64,000 nt of DNA from Henricia sp. BOLD:AAB3569 (GCA_037783545.1 JBBELK010000308.1:2356001-2420000), one strand, 5' to 3'; numbered from the stretch's first letter, positions 53,901-63,208 are shown. Numbers and translations are program-made. Notes: a model not told the origin generated them from the sequence alone.

Positions 53901-56900
53901 GTGCCTTATAGCTCAGCTGGTAGAGCGTCTGTCTGGTGTGTCAGAGGTCTTGGGGAAAACCTGACGGAGTATACCACTGTGCCTTATAGCTCAGCTGGTA
54001 GAGCATCTGCCTGGTGTGTCATAGGTCTTGGGGAAAACCTGACGGAGTATACCACTGTGCCTTATAGCTCAGCTGGTAGAGCATCTGCCTGGTGTGTCAT
54101 AGGTCTTGGGGGAAACCTGAGGGAGTATACTACTGTGCCTTATAGCTCAGCAGCTGGTGGAGTGTCTGTCTGGTGAGTCAGAGGTCTTGGGGAAAATCCG
54201 AGGGAGTATACCACTGTGCCTTATGGCTCAGCTGGTAGAGCATCTGCCTAGTGTGGCAGAGGTCTTGGGGAAAATCTGAAGGAGTATACCACTGTGCCTT
54301 ATAGCTCAGATGGTAGAGCTTCTGCCCAGTGAGTCACAGGTGTCAGGTTGGAATCCCGATAAAGCCCTTACGACTTTTCTCTCATCCCAAGTGTGGATGT
54401 CGCTGTAACTATTCGCCGCGACACAGATTACACTACGAGAGGCATGTCAAACAGACCCAAGGCGCGTCTAGTTTGCTTATTACTAAAATGGTGCCTTTAC
54501 ATACTTCACTTTATTGAATTGATTTCGCATGGGTGGGCTATCTTGCACTTTTGCTGCTATATCATCTTTGAGGAAGCCCTACCCATGCATGCCTATAAGC
54601 AGAAGCTAGACAAGTTTTAATACATTGGAAAGTCACCATAAATGGGCATCGTATCTGAACCATACAAGTGTTTGTTTTGGCGGCGTTTAACGCGAACAAA
54701 TGATTGGGAGCCATGAGCGATGTTTACTGTAGCTGAATGTTCTTTTTGGTGTTCATTATAGCGAAATTCCACTGTAATAAAATTGGAATGATGGCCAAAA
54801 ACTCACCTCTCCTGTGTTTTCAGTATCCATGGCAACACGTCCATTTTTGTAGTGTGTAATATGAAGCTCCACAGTCTGTGGGCTCCATCTCCAATCTGTG
54901 AATACATAATGAACAAAAATTAGCAACTGTGACAGAAATGCAACCAATCCAGGCTTTGACATTAACCAAAGTCACCAAGGCCAATGGCCTCATGCCCTGC
55001 TGAGTTGGCCCCGATGCCCCTTCAAGATACACTTTCTGAAGCCAACTTGGCCATCATGCCCTATTGAGCTCGTGCCAATGACGTCATTTTGGGAGTAAAA
55101 CAATGCTGCGTCAATGTGGAAGCAATGTGCGTGCGCGTTGTGTGTGTCCATAGCGCGCGTAACGCGCTATGATGAGGCTCCCATTGGTGAACTAAACCGC
55201 GTTACGTCCACAAGAGACACACACAACGCGCACGCACATTGCTTCCACAATGACTCGGCATTATTTGACTCCCAAAATGGCATATTCGCACGTGTTCGAA
55301 AGGGTTCAATCCCAATGGCCTTATGCCCTGCTGAGTTGGCCTCATGCCCTGCTGAGTTGGCCTCATGCCCTGCTGAGTTGGCCTCATGCCCTGCTGAGTT
55401 GGCCTCGATGCCCCTTCAAGATATACACTTTCTGGGGCCAACTTGGCCAGCATACCCTATCCCAGGCCTTGACATTAACCAAGGCTCCAAGGCCAATGGC
55501 CTCATGCCCTGCTGAGTTGGCCCCGATGCCCCTTCAAGGTACACACTTTCTGTAAAGCTATACTTTCTGATAAGCTGATAGCAAAAAAAGGACATGTCAA
55601 ATTGACCTCTCGTGCTCCTTGATCCTGTTTTGCATTTTCATTTTTATGCGCAAGTTAATTTTAGCTTTGTTTACAAAACTAGCCCCTGTTCAGCCAGGTG
55701 TGAAATTCCCAACATGATGACGACGTTAATGAAAACTCGAAACCTATGTCTACCGATATTTCAATATTTGTGAGACAATTTTCTAAAAATACTACAATTT
55801 TCATTTTATCTACAATTTTATGAGTGTCTACTTTTTCTGATACACCCTATATAACTTCAAATGTTGATAACTTAATATATCTTCAAGCAGACTTGAGTTG
55901 CAGGGCAGTTTTCTGCAGGACAGTTGGTGCGAAAACAACCAGAATGTACTTTAAAGGAACACGTTGCCTTCGGGTTGCGCTTTATTGGGCTATTACAAGC
56001 GTTTGAAGTATAATGAGCACAATCTGAAAGATGTCTAAAAAGTAGAATATAATGATCCACACAAACGTGCCTTAGAAATGCTTCAATTTTGCGTAATTTC
56101 TCGAAGCAGCACGCTCCGCCATTTATGGGAGTCAAAATCTTGACTCCCATAAATGGCGGAGAAATTAGTCTTATTTCCAGCCTGGAGAAAGAAATTATTT
56201 TTCCTTCCTTCGTGTGATGTGCCTGTTTTTTTAATTCGTGTCTACAATAACCATTGGGTATAAATCATCCAAGTCCTTTCTATCGGTTTGTCCCATGACA
56301 ATATTCTTACCCTGATTGGCGAGGTTTTTGTTTTTTCTTTTTTGACGCGTCTGCTGTGTTCTCTTGACGATCCATTTTTTGACAGCCAGTCGGTGTTTGT
56401 GTGTGTGGAATTATGTGTTTACATTTCACACATGTCTCGGGAGGCGGAGAATGGTATGGTACCTTGAATTCATCTGATAGGTTTACCTGACCACTGGCTA
56501 CGGCGCCAGCCTAACTCCTGTTCGTCGCTGCATTTTGCCCACTACCCGGACGATCGTATTGACGGCTTGAAATACGTATACATTTCGCGGGACATGTAGT
56601 GGGGGTCAGAGGTCAGTGTTTTTTTTTTTTAATTACCATTCACTAATTATAACACATTAAATGTGTTTTATTGCAAGAACAACTCTTAATAAGTATAAGG
56701 AACACCCTCAAACGTGAGATTTCGTGAAATCTGAAGGCAACGTGTTCCTTTAAGTAAACGAAAAAAAAAAAGGAGATTTGCAATGTCCAAAAATGTAATC
56801 AACCATTTTGCCTGAAAATCCTTACCTAAGTGGAGTATTTCCGCCCGAGATGATATATTTTTATCAGTAAACTATAACGGTATCCGTTTCGGAAAACAAT

Positions 56901-58018
56901 GTTCAAAACCCAACTTTAGTGATTATTAATCTTTGGGCATTGATTTAAAAAAAAATTTACGTTCAATTTCCCATAGGGTCCGAGTTGACTTGGGACCGAG
57001 TTGACTTGGGTCCGAGTTGACCTGTACCCAAAAAATACCCTATTCTCACCCAAAATATTGGTTTTTCCCATCAAATCTGCACAGGTTAACCCTTTAAACG
57101 ATGCTTAAAGGTACACACCTGCCTACTGTTTACATGATTTAGTGATGTAGCAGCATTGACAATACTTTTTTGATGGTCGTTGCGAAAAAATTTCATCAAA
57201 ATATCCCGTAATTTACTAAAGAAGTGCAAAAATAACGAAAACGGTCAAAAGACGGGTTATACGCTTTACCAGCCGTTGCAACTCTGCGAGAGCCTCACGA
57301 CTTTGTCACAAACGATTCACTCTTTTCCTGCTCAGGATATCTCCAATTTTCTGCTCACGATTTCACTGGACAGCCCGGACGACCGAATAGGAATTTCAGT
57401 TTTCTTTTGAGGAGTTGGCATCATGTTTTTTCTTCACGAACGTACGTGCACCGAAGCAACACGCCCTTCCGTGTGTGTGTGCACTGGGGCTATTTGCCGT
57501 GTACTGCGCGGGGCAAATTTCTACACTCCACGGTAGCCTGCCATAGCACGCGCTCGCTCCCGTTCTCCGGACTCTCGAAACAAACAATTATGTTCGAATT
57601 TTCATACTGATGTTTAACTTTGTTTCATACCTGTATAAATAGTCTCTCTTTTGTGAATTACTTATAAATATTGGGGCGAAATCAGAGTTGAATTTGGTGC
57701 AGTTCTGCAGTAACAAACTTTTATACGGCTGGAAATACAACTAACTCACAAGACCACTTGACTTTTCGGAACCAGAATTTGGTTCCGAAAAGTCACGTGA
57801 CTTTGGATTTTTCAAAAGTGCTCAAAAACGGCTAAATTTGACGGCGTCTTTTCAGGATATATCTAATTTACTCTCGAAAGCTCTTCAGAATAATGTATGG
57901 GTCTATTTCGAGCCCAAAATAGCCCAACAAAGAAGGTGTGTTCCTTTAATCAGTCAACAGGGTCAGCTTCTCAACTCTTACCGATAGGTACACAGTACCA
58001 GTACAAGGTGCATAACAT
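47933..58018 (-). CDS. unidentified multi-exon gene on the minus strand (113 residues in the simplest model)
   Basis: Exons 58018-57982, 54895-54807, 50994-50913, 49413-49329 and 47981-47933 join in one frame of 114 codons, with intron phases 1, 0, 1 and 2 matching at each junction. Strong segments: IDWRWSPQTVELHITHYKNG, KLPCVAAHAWPHLEFICHHE and CGYCSYAPPIMLRFAGRRNL; the end is FTILFPRRHKLKKSG. There are many Cys/His/Trp residues and no clear TM segment. I do not recognise the family. A further exon at 48732-48623 is probably used, but its length (110) breaks the frame unless a small exon of length 1 mod 3 also lies between it and 49329. The true protein may also start further upstream. Confidence 0.55.
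48209..48630. mobile_element. foldback MITE family A, copy 4
   Basis: Near-perfect palindrome with the same arms as 24173-24606 (TTTTGAGACCAGACAAAGG, GGTTACGAGCGTATATTGG). The right terminus is altered: CCCCCCTTACCGTGGGTC replaces the usual CCCCCTTTACTGTGGAAAG. On the minus strand that creates the GTAAGG donor of the 48623-48732 exon. Confidence 0.75.
48623..48732 (-). CDS. probable minus-gene exon with phase conflict
   Basis: Minus-strand acceptor TTAATTTGTGACAG and donor GTAAGG bound 110 bases. The open frame VTKTCVPSDVDQELNIFKIC then FGRPHCIVFRVAKIDPR joins the terminal exon correctly (CG+A) but not the 49329 exon, so a small intervening exon, or alternative splicing, is needed. The donor lies in sequence that aligns with the end of the foldback MITE at 48209-48630. 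Confidence 0.45.
49329..49413 (-). CDS. minus-gene exon (CGYCSYAPP)
   Basis: Minus-strand acceptor TTTTCTTTCCCTTTTAG and donor GTAAGTC, both strong, bound 85 bases. Only one of three frames is open and it is the one that fits the upstream exon: CGYCSYAPPIMLRFAGRRNL then ASVDLQY. Confidence 0.65.
49745..50800 (+). repeat. degenerate tandem array of tRNA-like units
   Basis: T-arm motifs GGGTTCGAGTCCCACCCAAG or variants occur at about 49770, 49887, 50071, 50327, 50591 and 50769, preceded by GAGTGGTTAAGACAACTGCT and CTAGAATGCAGAAGG. Units are about 110-260 bp and include TTCTTGGGAAAGC and GGCAAGGGATTAGTTGTGA. Both A- and B-box-like segments are present in some units. It is clearly a different tRNA origin from the 53 kb array. 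Confidence 0.75.
50913..50994 (-). CDS. minus-gene exon (HAWPH)
   Basis: Minus-strand acceptor TCCTTTTAACAG and donor GTATTG bound 82 bases. It continues the frame in phase 0 as DQFMKLPCVAAHAWPHLEFI then CHHEQLL and ends with one base. Confidence 0.65.
51083..51537. mobile_element. TIR element packed with GCAACTGG motifs
   Basis: Ends GCCTAGCGTACATCCACATT and AATGTCGATGGACGCTAGGC are inverted. Between them GCAACT or its inverse AGTTGC occurs more than twenty times in both orientations, often as GGCAACTGGAAGCAACT. TTAA lies at or beside both ends. Repeated short motifs in both strands suggest transposase-binding iterons. Confidence 0.7.
51538..52414. other. intron stretch of the minus-strand gene, nothing recognised
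   Basis: It contains C-rich patches (51736, 52107-52160) and ACGCAT-type repeats (TACGCATGG, TATGCATACGCA). No exon or element is supported. Confidence 0.4.
52415..52845. repeat. tandem repeat, four units of about 104-116 bp
   Basis: Each unit has GGGGCATTCTGGGTARCATC, AAACCATGGCCATGATGTGA, AAACTGGAACTCAGTTTCA and CACCATGCATGA. Units differ by a small ATAAACATGAG indel. The minus-strand frames across it (EFQFCFLEVTSWPW...) are repeat read-through. Confidence 0.85.
53175..54390 (+). repeat. array of about 13 truncated tRNA-like units, plus strand
   Basis: The head at 53175-53300 (CATTCCATAGTTTGG, ATTTCAATGGTGATTAGG, GTTACTTTGCTCAGTTGC) is the same as that of the minus-strand array at 10.1 kb. 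Units of about 78 bp follow: GTATACCACTGTGCCTTATA, GCTCAGCTGGTAGAGCATCT, GCCCGGTGTGTCAGAGGTC, TTGGGGAAAACCTGAGGGA. Only the last unit (54300-54365) keeps a T-arm (GGTTGGAATCCCGATAAAG). The element closes with TCTCTCATCCCAAG, the sequence that also opens it. Confidence 0.85.
54807..54895 (-). CDS. minus-gene exon (WRWSPQ)
   Basis: Minus-strand acceptor TTATGTATTCACAG and donor GTGAGT bound 89 bases. One frame is open: WRWSPQTVELHITHYKNGRV then AMDTENTGE. Of all minus-strand exons this has the clearest coding character. Confidence 0.65.
54948..55560. repeat. local duplication split by a foldback element
   Basis: TTGACATTAACCAAAGTCAC with CATGCCCTGCTGAGTTGGCC at 54956-55050 recurs at 55470-55550. 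Between them lie the family D foldback (55063-55310) and five copies of a 21 bp unit (CTGAGTTGGCCTCATGCCC) at about 55312-55412. Confidence 0.75.
55063..55310. mobile_element. foldback element family D, copy 2
   Basis: Nearly identical to 38061-38313, including the GTGCGTGCGCGTTGTGTGTG arm and its inverse and the outer TTTTGGGAGT/ACTCCCAAAATGG. The high identity of two copies 17 kb apart implies recent movement. Confidence 0.8.
55955..56749. mobile_element. TTAA-flanked DNA element, Kolobok-like (795 bp)
   Basis: Perfect 17 bp inverted ends AGGAACACGTTGCCTTC, with TTAA duplications at 55951-55954 and 56750-56753. It contains a perfect 21 bp hairpin at 56115-56160. No transposase frame. The TTAA target and AGG start suggest Kolobok; piggyBac ends normally start CC. 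Confidence 0.75.
56115..56160. repeat. perfect 21 bp hairpin with 4-base loop
   Basis: TCCGCCATTTATGGGAGTCA with one more A pairs exactly with 56140-56160 around AATC. It lies inside the TTAA-flanked element. Confidence 0.85.
57109..57945. mobile_element. second TTAA-flanked element (837 bp)
   Basis: Ends AGGTACACACCTGCC and GAAGGTGTGTTCCT are inverted with two mismatches; TTAA lies at 57105-57108 and 57946-57949. The ends resemble those of 55955-56749 (AGGWACAC), so the two are probably cousins using the same transposase. Confidence 0.65.
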
Positions 58019-58021
58019 TAC
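57982..58021 (-). CDS. minus-gene exon, most upstream recognised
   Basis: Minus-strand acceptor TATAGTTAG before 58021 (weak pyrimidine tract) and donor GTAAGAG after 57982. It encodes VMLCTLYWYCVPI and the first base of the next codon. ATG at 58018 may be the start; if so there is almost no N-terminal region, so more exons upstream are possible. Confidence 0.4.
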
Positions 58022-58360
58022 CTAACTATAGGCGTATAGCCACTCGGCGGCGAAGCTGCAAAGCCACAGGCGCCGACCCACCATATGCGCCGACGTTGTT
58101 CACAAAGATTCATGACGAATGCAAGCAAAATCGATCGTGCCAACTGGCTTCGGCGCCCCTCAGTTTGGCGTGAACAGACGAGCAGGCGAACATCTCTTGT
58201 TCCAAAAAGCAGGCTACGGAATCCCCAAATTTGACACAAAACGTGTCTTTGTTGTTCATTGTTTTTGCTCGTAAGGCCATTTCGACATTTTCGCGACCAT
58301 TTTGAAGGAGGTGCAAAGAGCGCCCTCTAGCGACGCATGTGCGTGCACAAAACATATCTA
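58022..58360. other. CG-rich stretch upstream of the minus-strand gene
   Basis: A minus-strand frame with ATG at 58277 (MALRAKTMNNKDTFCVKFGD...) stays open for 56 codons, but no donor near consensus connects it to 57982-58021. An AAAATGGTCGCG motif and the CG content would suit a promoter or first exon. Left as unassigned. Confidence 0.3.
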
Positions 58361-59065
58361 AGGCGGCTTCGCGCACTGGATACAACTAATTAATTTGCAA
58401 TTAATTTGTTTGACTAATTAAATCGATGGCTTTGACTTAGTCTTTGGCAAAGACGGGGTTTTGTTTGTTTCTGTAAAACGGCTTTGTGCCTTTTGCGCCT
58501 TTCCTCAGTAGCGCGCCCTCTTGCGCCAACATTACAAATTATTCGAAGTCGGACTTGGTCAAGTCTAGTGGCTGGTGTTATTTTTTCCGAAACCCCGGAA
58601 GAGGGCGCTATACAGGCGCATTGATGGCGCGAGCACTGTGAGGGCGCTATACCGACGCTTGTAAAGCACAGCCTTAACAAAAGGCTAGCTTTGACTATAA
58701 AGCTGGTTGATTGTGATTCTATGAGTTGTTCTTATGCTTCAGTTGAAAAATATAAATTAAAAGTGCCTTCTTGTCTGAATAAATCGCATTTTAAGACCCC
58801 TTCTTATTTCCCAATTTCTCTAAGATTAAGGCGGCTTGATTCCGGCACTGGATACAACTTCGCAATTAATTTGTTTGACTAATTAAATCGATTGCTATGA
58901 CGATGAATATTTCTTATATTACAGCTGAAGAATCGTAACAAAAAGTGCCTACTTGTCTGAATAAATCGATTTTAAGACCCCTTCTTATTTCATAATTTCT
59001 CTAAGCTAGAAGGCGGCTTAATTCGCACACTAGATACAACTTCGCAATTAATTATTGTGACTAAT
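58355..59065. repeat. three related copies of a roughly 175 bp repeat
   Basis: AAGGCGGCTT with CACTGGATACAACT and GCAATTAATTTGTTTGACTA occurs near 58358, 58829 and 59009. AGTGCCTTCTTGTCTGAATA with TTTTAAGACCCCTTCTTATT occurs near 58761 and 58942. The last two copies are tandem; the first is separated by unrelated sequence. Confidence 0.7.
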
Positions 59066-59180
59066 TACGTCCACTTGGTCTTGATTTATTTTTGGTACAG
59101 GCCTATTGGGGCTGGTTTTCTTTGTATTTGTGCCAAATATCACGCACGCAAATCCACTCCTCATATTCAGTCGTTGTATG

Positions 59181-59277
59181 TGGAATATGTGGAGCGGGAA
59201 CCAGTCTACGCACATACATTGAAAGATCTAGACTGGTTCCCACAGGAGAATAGACTGGTTTCCGTCCACATATTCCA
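59181..59277. repeat. hairpin with GGAATATGTGGA ends
   Basis: TGGAATATGTGGAGCGGGAA and CCAGTCTACG at the left answer TAGACTGGTTTCCGTCCAC and ATATTCCA at the right. A further TAGACTGGTTCCCAC copy lies in the middle, and GGGAACCAATCTA recurs near 59313. Confidence 0.65.
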
Positions 59278-59334
59278 CACTTTCGCAATAAGCGAATAAC
59301 CAATCTATAGGGATCGGGAACCAATCTATGAAAG

Positions 59335-59580
59335 ATCACGCCCATATATCACGAACACCGCGACCCCACACATTGAAATATCCCACATATATGTCGAAAT
59401 ATCCCACATATATTTTTAACATTGCATATATATGTCAAATTATTGCACATATATTTTTAACATCGCATACATATGAAAAAACATTGCATATGTCAAATTA
59501 TTGCACATATATTTTCAACATCGCACACATATGAAAAAAACATCGCACATATATATTTAACATCGCACATATATTTGTGC
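59335..59580. repeat. CACATATAT-rich tandem repeat
   Basis: Units alternate ATTGCACATATATTTTTAAC and ATCGCATATATATG with AAAAAACATTG. Translated frames (YPTYMSKYPTYIFN) are artefacts. Confidence 0.85.
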
Positions 59581-59864
59581 ATTATCGAATATTGTAACGT
59601 TCCACACGCCATACTCAGGCCTGTTTTTTGCAAGATCAGCACTTTTTTGCCCCATCAAAATCGTTGCTCAAAATTGAGTCTTTAAACAAGTCTTTTTACA
59701 GGAAATTGCTATTTTTGTTAAAATAAAAAATCTCTACACGTTCTACATACCTCCCTGGCCGTAATATCCTCAAAAGTAGCGTACATTCGTCCTTAAAACC
59801 CAAATATTCCAAGAAAAATCTCAGACCTCGTGTTGCACGATCATCTCTCTATGTTGGGGTGTTA

Positions 59865-60103
59865 TGGCCGAGCGGTCTAGCGCGTCGAACTCAAGTTCCT
59901 GTGCCAGTACTAGAATATGTGGGTTCGATTCCGGGCCGTGACGGATCGTGGCACTTGTGCTCTTGAGCAAGGCACTTAATCACAATTGTTTGATAGTTGA
60001 TAGTTATTCGAATATCTATGTTAATTGATCCCATTCCTGTAATTGGCGGTTCTTCCGCTGTTGGATGTGGTGAATAAATAAATAAATAAATAAATAAATA
60101 AAT
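59865..60103 (+). mobile_element. tRNA-Leu-derived SINE with AAAT tail
   Basis: The head GGCCGAGCGGTCTAGCGCG is a Leu-type A box. An ACTCAAGTTC anticodon arm (loop CTCAAGT, anticodon CAA), a long variable arm and the B box GGGTTCGATTCCGGGCC follow. The body has TCTTGAGCAAGGCACTTAAT and the tail is (AAAT)n. The acceptor stem is not closed, so this is a SINE, not a tRNA gene. Confidence 0.8.
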
Positions 60104-60550
60104 GTTTTAAAATAGCGGACTGTGCGCGTCACGGAGAAAGAGGGCGCTATTCAATTGAGTCGGTATGGCAAGCCAAATGTCATATAACGTATTGCGGCAA
60201 CGCGTTGCGAAAATATCACAACGTGTTGTGCTATCATCCAATCATACATTACCCCCGTCAGACTGGACACGTGACGGCAAACATCCGCGACCTTAAAGCG
60301 ACCAGAAAATGTACAAGGTCGCCGGCAAACGTAAACACAATGCGAAAAAAACTTCCAAAAAATTACAAACTATTGAGATCGATGGACTTGGCAACGGCGA
60401 TCACCGGCGATCCCGCGGCGCTCTTACCACGCTCATAGGTTTCTTACCACGCGTCTTATACGTGTATCGCTACTGCACGGCGACCTTAGGGCGTTTCTAC
60501 TACGTTGATTATTAACGACATACAGCGATGAAGACGACAGACACACTGTA

Positions 60551-60696
60551 CTGGGCTGCGTTCCAAACACGCGAACATTGCAAACGTTTTCATCGTTCGC
60601 CAAGAACTGGTACCCGGCTTTTCATAGACGAGTGCACAAAAGCACTGTAACCAGTGGCGAACGTTGGCAACGTTCGCGTGTTTGGAACGCAGCCCT
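60551..60696. mobile_element. hairpin MITE inserted in the left arm only
   Basis: CTGGGCTGCGTTCCAAACAC and GCGAAC answer GTTCGCGTGTTTGGAACGCA with GCCCT. The right arm of the composite lacks this piece, so it inserted after the palindrome formed. Confidence 0.7.
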
Positions 60697-61400
60697 GATG
60701 CATAAACTTTGAACGCCAGTTTTTAAAGCAGCTATAGCTTAAGGTTGCACCTGAAAAGCATGGTCGCCATAGGAGCGCAGTGCAAGCTTGGTATAATAAC
60801 CACGCCATGGTCGTATAAAGAAAGAACGCCATAGGCGCAGCCGGAGCCTCATGATGACGTGGTGCAATCGCGCAACGTGAAATCATCGTACATGTAATAT
60901 ATCGCCTTGCATGACAACGTCATACGGGACTCCGAACGCCTGGGTCGTGGCAGACATGCGAGGGTCGTGGTGAGGACGCCACGATCGAAGTCGTCATTGC
61001 AAATGTTACCATTTTCGAAGCGTCTTTAGCTTTGCGCTCAATTGCCACGCATGTACTGCGCGTGTACTACATGTACGTACGTGCATGGATGTGGATGTTA
61101 CGACGCTTGTCTCGGTGTCACACCGTCAGACCATGGGTGGCGTCCTAGCTTAATTACTGCGCTGGTACGGCGACGAAAAATGGGCACAGAGCGCGTCAAG
61201 GTCGCCATAAGCGTGGTATAAGCGTGTTGGAAACGCCATACATCGTGCTGTGGTCGCCAATACAATGATCGCCGACGTCGCCGAGTCACGGCGTTTGTTT
61301 TGAGCATGTTCAAAACAAACGCCAAGGTTCAGCGATCTGACCTGAGAACGTGGTGGGGTGGGTACGGGTCGCGAAGGTCGTGAGAAAATTAGCGTCGTAA

Positions 61401-62135
61401 TACCCCCGTCAGACCGGATTGGCGGTGCCACTACGGTTTTTGGTCAAAACCGCCCGCCATCAACGTAGTGACACCGACAGTAGTTTTTCATAGTTTTCCC
61501 CTACCCGTCACACATGTGTTTTTCTTCGTGGTGCTACTGTCGATCTGAACTGTTTGAAGACTTTTAGAACACTGAAATTGAAGCAGAAAACCGAAGCTTT
61601 TATACTACAAAATATGCCCGCAGTAGCACCGTGCAAGCACAACCTCAGTGGAAACGCCATTGCCGTACAAGCGCCTCAATAACACCGCCGGCACCGCCGT
61701 AGGAACACAGTGGCACCGCAGTAAGATCGCCAAATTTTCTAAAATTCCTTCCTGGCTCCGCATTGGCACCCCCATACCCGCAGTGCTACCGTGGTAGCAC
61801 CGCCATAACCGCAGTAGAACCGCCACGGGATCGCCGTAGGGTCGCCAGTCTACTTTTTCGGCGATTGCACGGCGGTTGTACTGCGCGGTCATGGCGGTGC
61901 CGCGGCGATCCCACTGCGGATTGGCCCAACCTGCGTAGCACTGCGGAAGTTTTGAACATGTTCAAAGTTTCCGCCGTGCCACCGCGAAGGTCCGCGGTTT
62001 TGACAGTTTTCCGCGGTTCTTCGGCGATCAATGGCGGAACCACTGATGCGGAACCACGGCGATCATGGCGGTGCCACTGCGGTTTATGCCGTACAAGCAC
62101 CGCAGTGGCACCGCGCCTCCGGTGTGACGGGGGTA
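61401..62135. mobile_element. TACCCCCGTCAGAC element, inner member with CCGC iterons
   Basis: TACCCCCGTCAGACCGGA at the left and CCGGTGTGACGGGGGTA at the right; TAA/TTA flanks are consistent with a 3 bp duplication. The interior is dense in CACCGCAGTGGCACCGC-like motifs in both orientations, probable transposase-binding iterons. It shares termini with the outer element, so both likely use one enzyme. Confidence 0.7.
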
Positions 62136-62871
62136 TTACATCCACATGAACGTAGTACACGCGCAGTACACGCGTGGCAAGCGCAAAGACGCTGCCAAAA
62201 TGGTAACATGTGCGTGTCTGCCACGACCCCACTACGCGTTCGGAGTCCTTATGGCGTTGTCAGGGCGATATCACATGTACGATGATTTCACGTTGCGCGA
62301 TTGCACCACGTCCAGGCCTCATGGGGCTCCGGCTGCGCAGTGGCGTTCTATGGAGTTGGCTTGTACTACGCTCCTCCTATGGCGACCATGCTTTTCAGGT
62401 GCAACCTTAATAGCTGCTATAAAAACTGGCGTTTCAAAGTTTATACATCGTCTTCATCGCTGCATGCATGCCGTGTTAATCACCATGGCAGAAGATATCC
62501 AGAACGTGGTAAAAACGCCCTATAGGTCGCCGTGCAGTAGCGATACACGTATAGTAAGAAACTATGAGCGTGGTGAGAGCGCCGCGGTATCGCCGGTGAT
62601 CGCCGTTGCCAAGTCCATAGATCTCAATAGAAACGCCATAAGCGCGGAGAGGTCGTGTCGACCGCGTCGTGAGAATGCGGTATGATCGCACAGGTCGCGT
62701 TAAGAGTTTGTACTTTTTTGGAAGTTTTTCTCGCATTGTGTTTACGTTTGCCGGCGACCTTGTACATTTTCTGGTCGCCGTAAATCGTGGATGGTCGCCG
62801 TCCAGTCTGACGGGGGTATGATTGGATGATAGCACAACCCGTTGTGATTATTTTCGCAACGCGTTAATTGC

Positions 62872-62968
62872 CGCAATACGTTATGAGTACTATGATCTTT
62901 TGGCTTGCTATATACGTTATGACCCTTTTGGCTTGCCATATACGTTATGAACTTTTGGCTTGCCATAC
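62872..62968. repeat. three tandem units of about 29 bp at the palindrome edge
   Basis: ATACGTTATGA with CTTTTGGCTTGCCAT is repeated three times. The left edge has only one such unit (TGGCAAGCC...ATATAACGT), so the expansion is one-sided. Confidence 0.7.
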
Positions 62969-63208
62969 TATTTCGCCGTGACGTCATGACGCGGAGAGGC
63001 GGCCATATCTTGAAAAACGGGAATATAGTACGTGTGTTGTGACGTTCTGCTATTTCTGCTTGTTCGAGTTCAGTACTTTGTTGAACTTGACAAACTTTCC
63101 GTTTCGCAGCAGGAATTTCATCCAAGGCAGAGGGGGAGTTATGCATTTCAATGTTTACATTAAGCATCGTCTGCTTGTCTTCTGTGTCACCCCATCATAT
63201 TGGTTTAA

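Larger units (their letters stand above)
60250..62818. mobile_element. TACCCCCGTCAGAC element, outer member
   Basis: TACCCCCGTCAGACTGGAC at the left and TCCAGTCTGACGGGGGTA at the right. The arms also share GGTCGCCGGCAAACGTAAAC and CAACGTGAAATCATCGTACA with their inverses. No transposase recognised. Confidence 0.75.
60128..62982. mobile_element. 2.85 kb nested palindromic composite
   Basis: Outermost ends GTCACGGAGAAA...GTATGGCAAGCC answer GGCTTGCCATAC...CCGTGAC. Inside them ACGTATTGCGGCAACGCG and GCTATCATCCAATCAT also have inverse partners on the right. Within this lies the element at 60250-62818, within that the one at 61401-62135. Arms are about 1 kb and diverged, with different small insertions on each side. 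All long frames over this region are by-products of the CG-rich repeats. Confidence 0.75.

Noticed and set aside
53531-54176. Repetitive plus-strand ORFs (SSAGRASAWCVRGL...)
   Set aside because: Read-through of the tRNA-like array, whose 78 bp unit is a multiple of three.
58110-58385. 91-codon minus-strand ORF upstream of the minus gene
   Set aside because: Composition is suggestive, but no consensus donor links it to the next exon and an in-frame stop lies between; recorded only as an unassigned stretch.
59865-59950. tRNA-Leu(CAA) gene
   Set aside because: A and B boxes are good, but the acceptor stem does not pair and the sequence continues into a SINE body with an AAAT tail.
61605-62685. 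Several 90-180 codon ORFs on both strands
   Set aside because: CG-rich iterons inside the nested palindrome open all frames; no recognisable protein and no exon borders.
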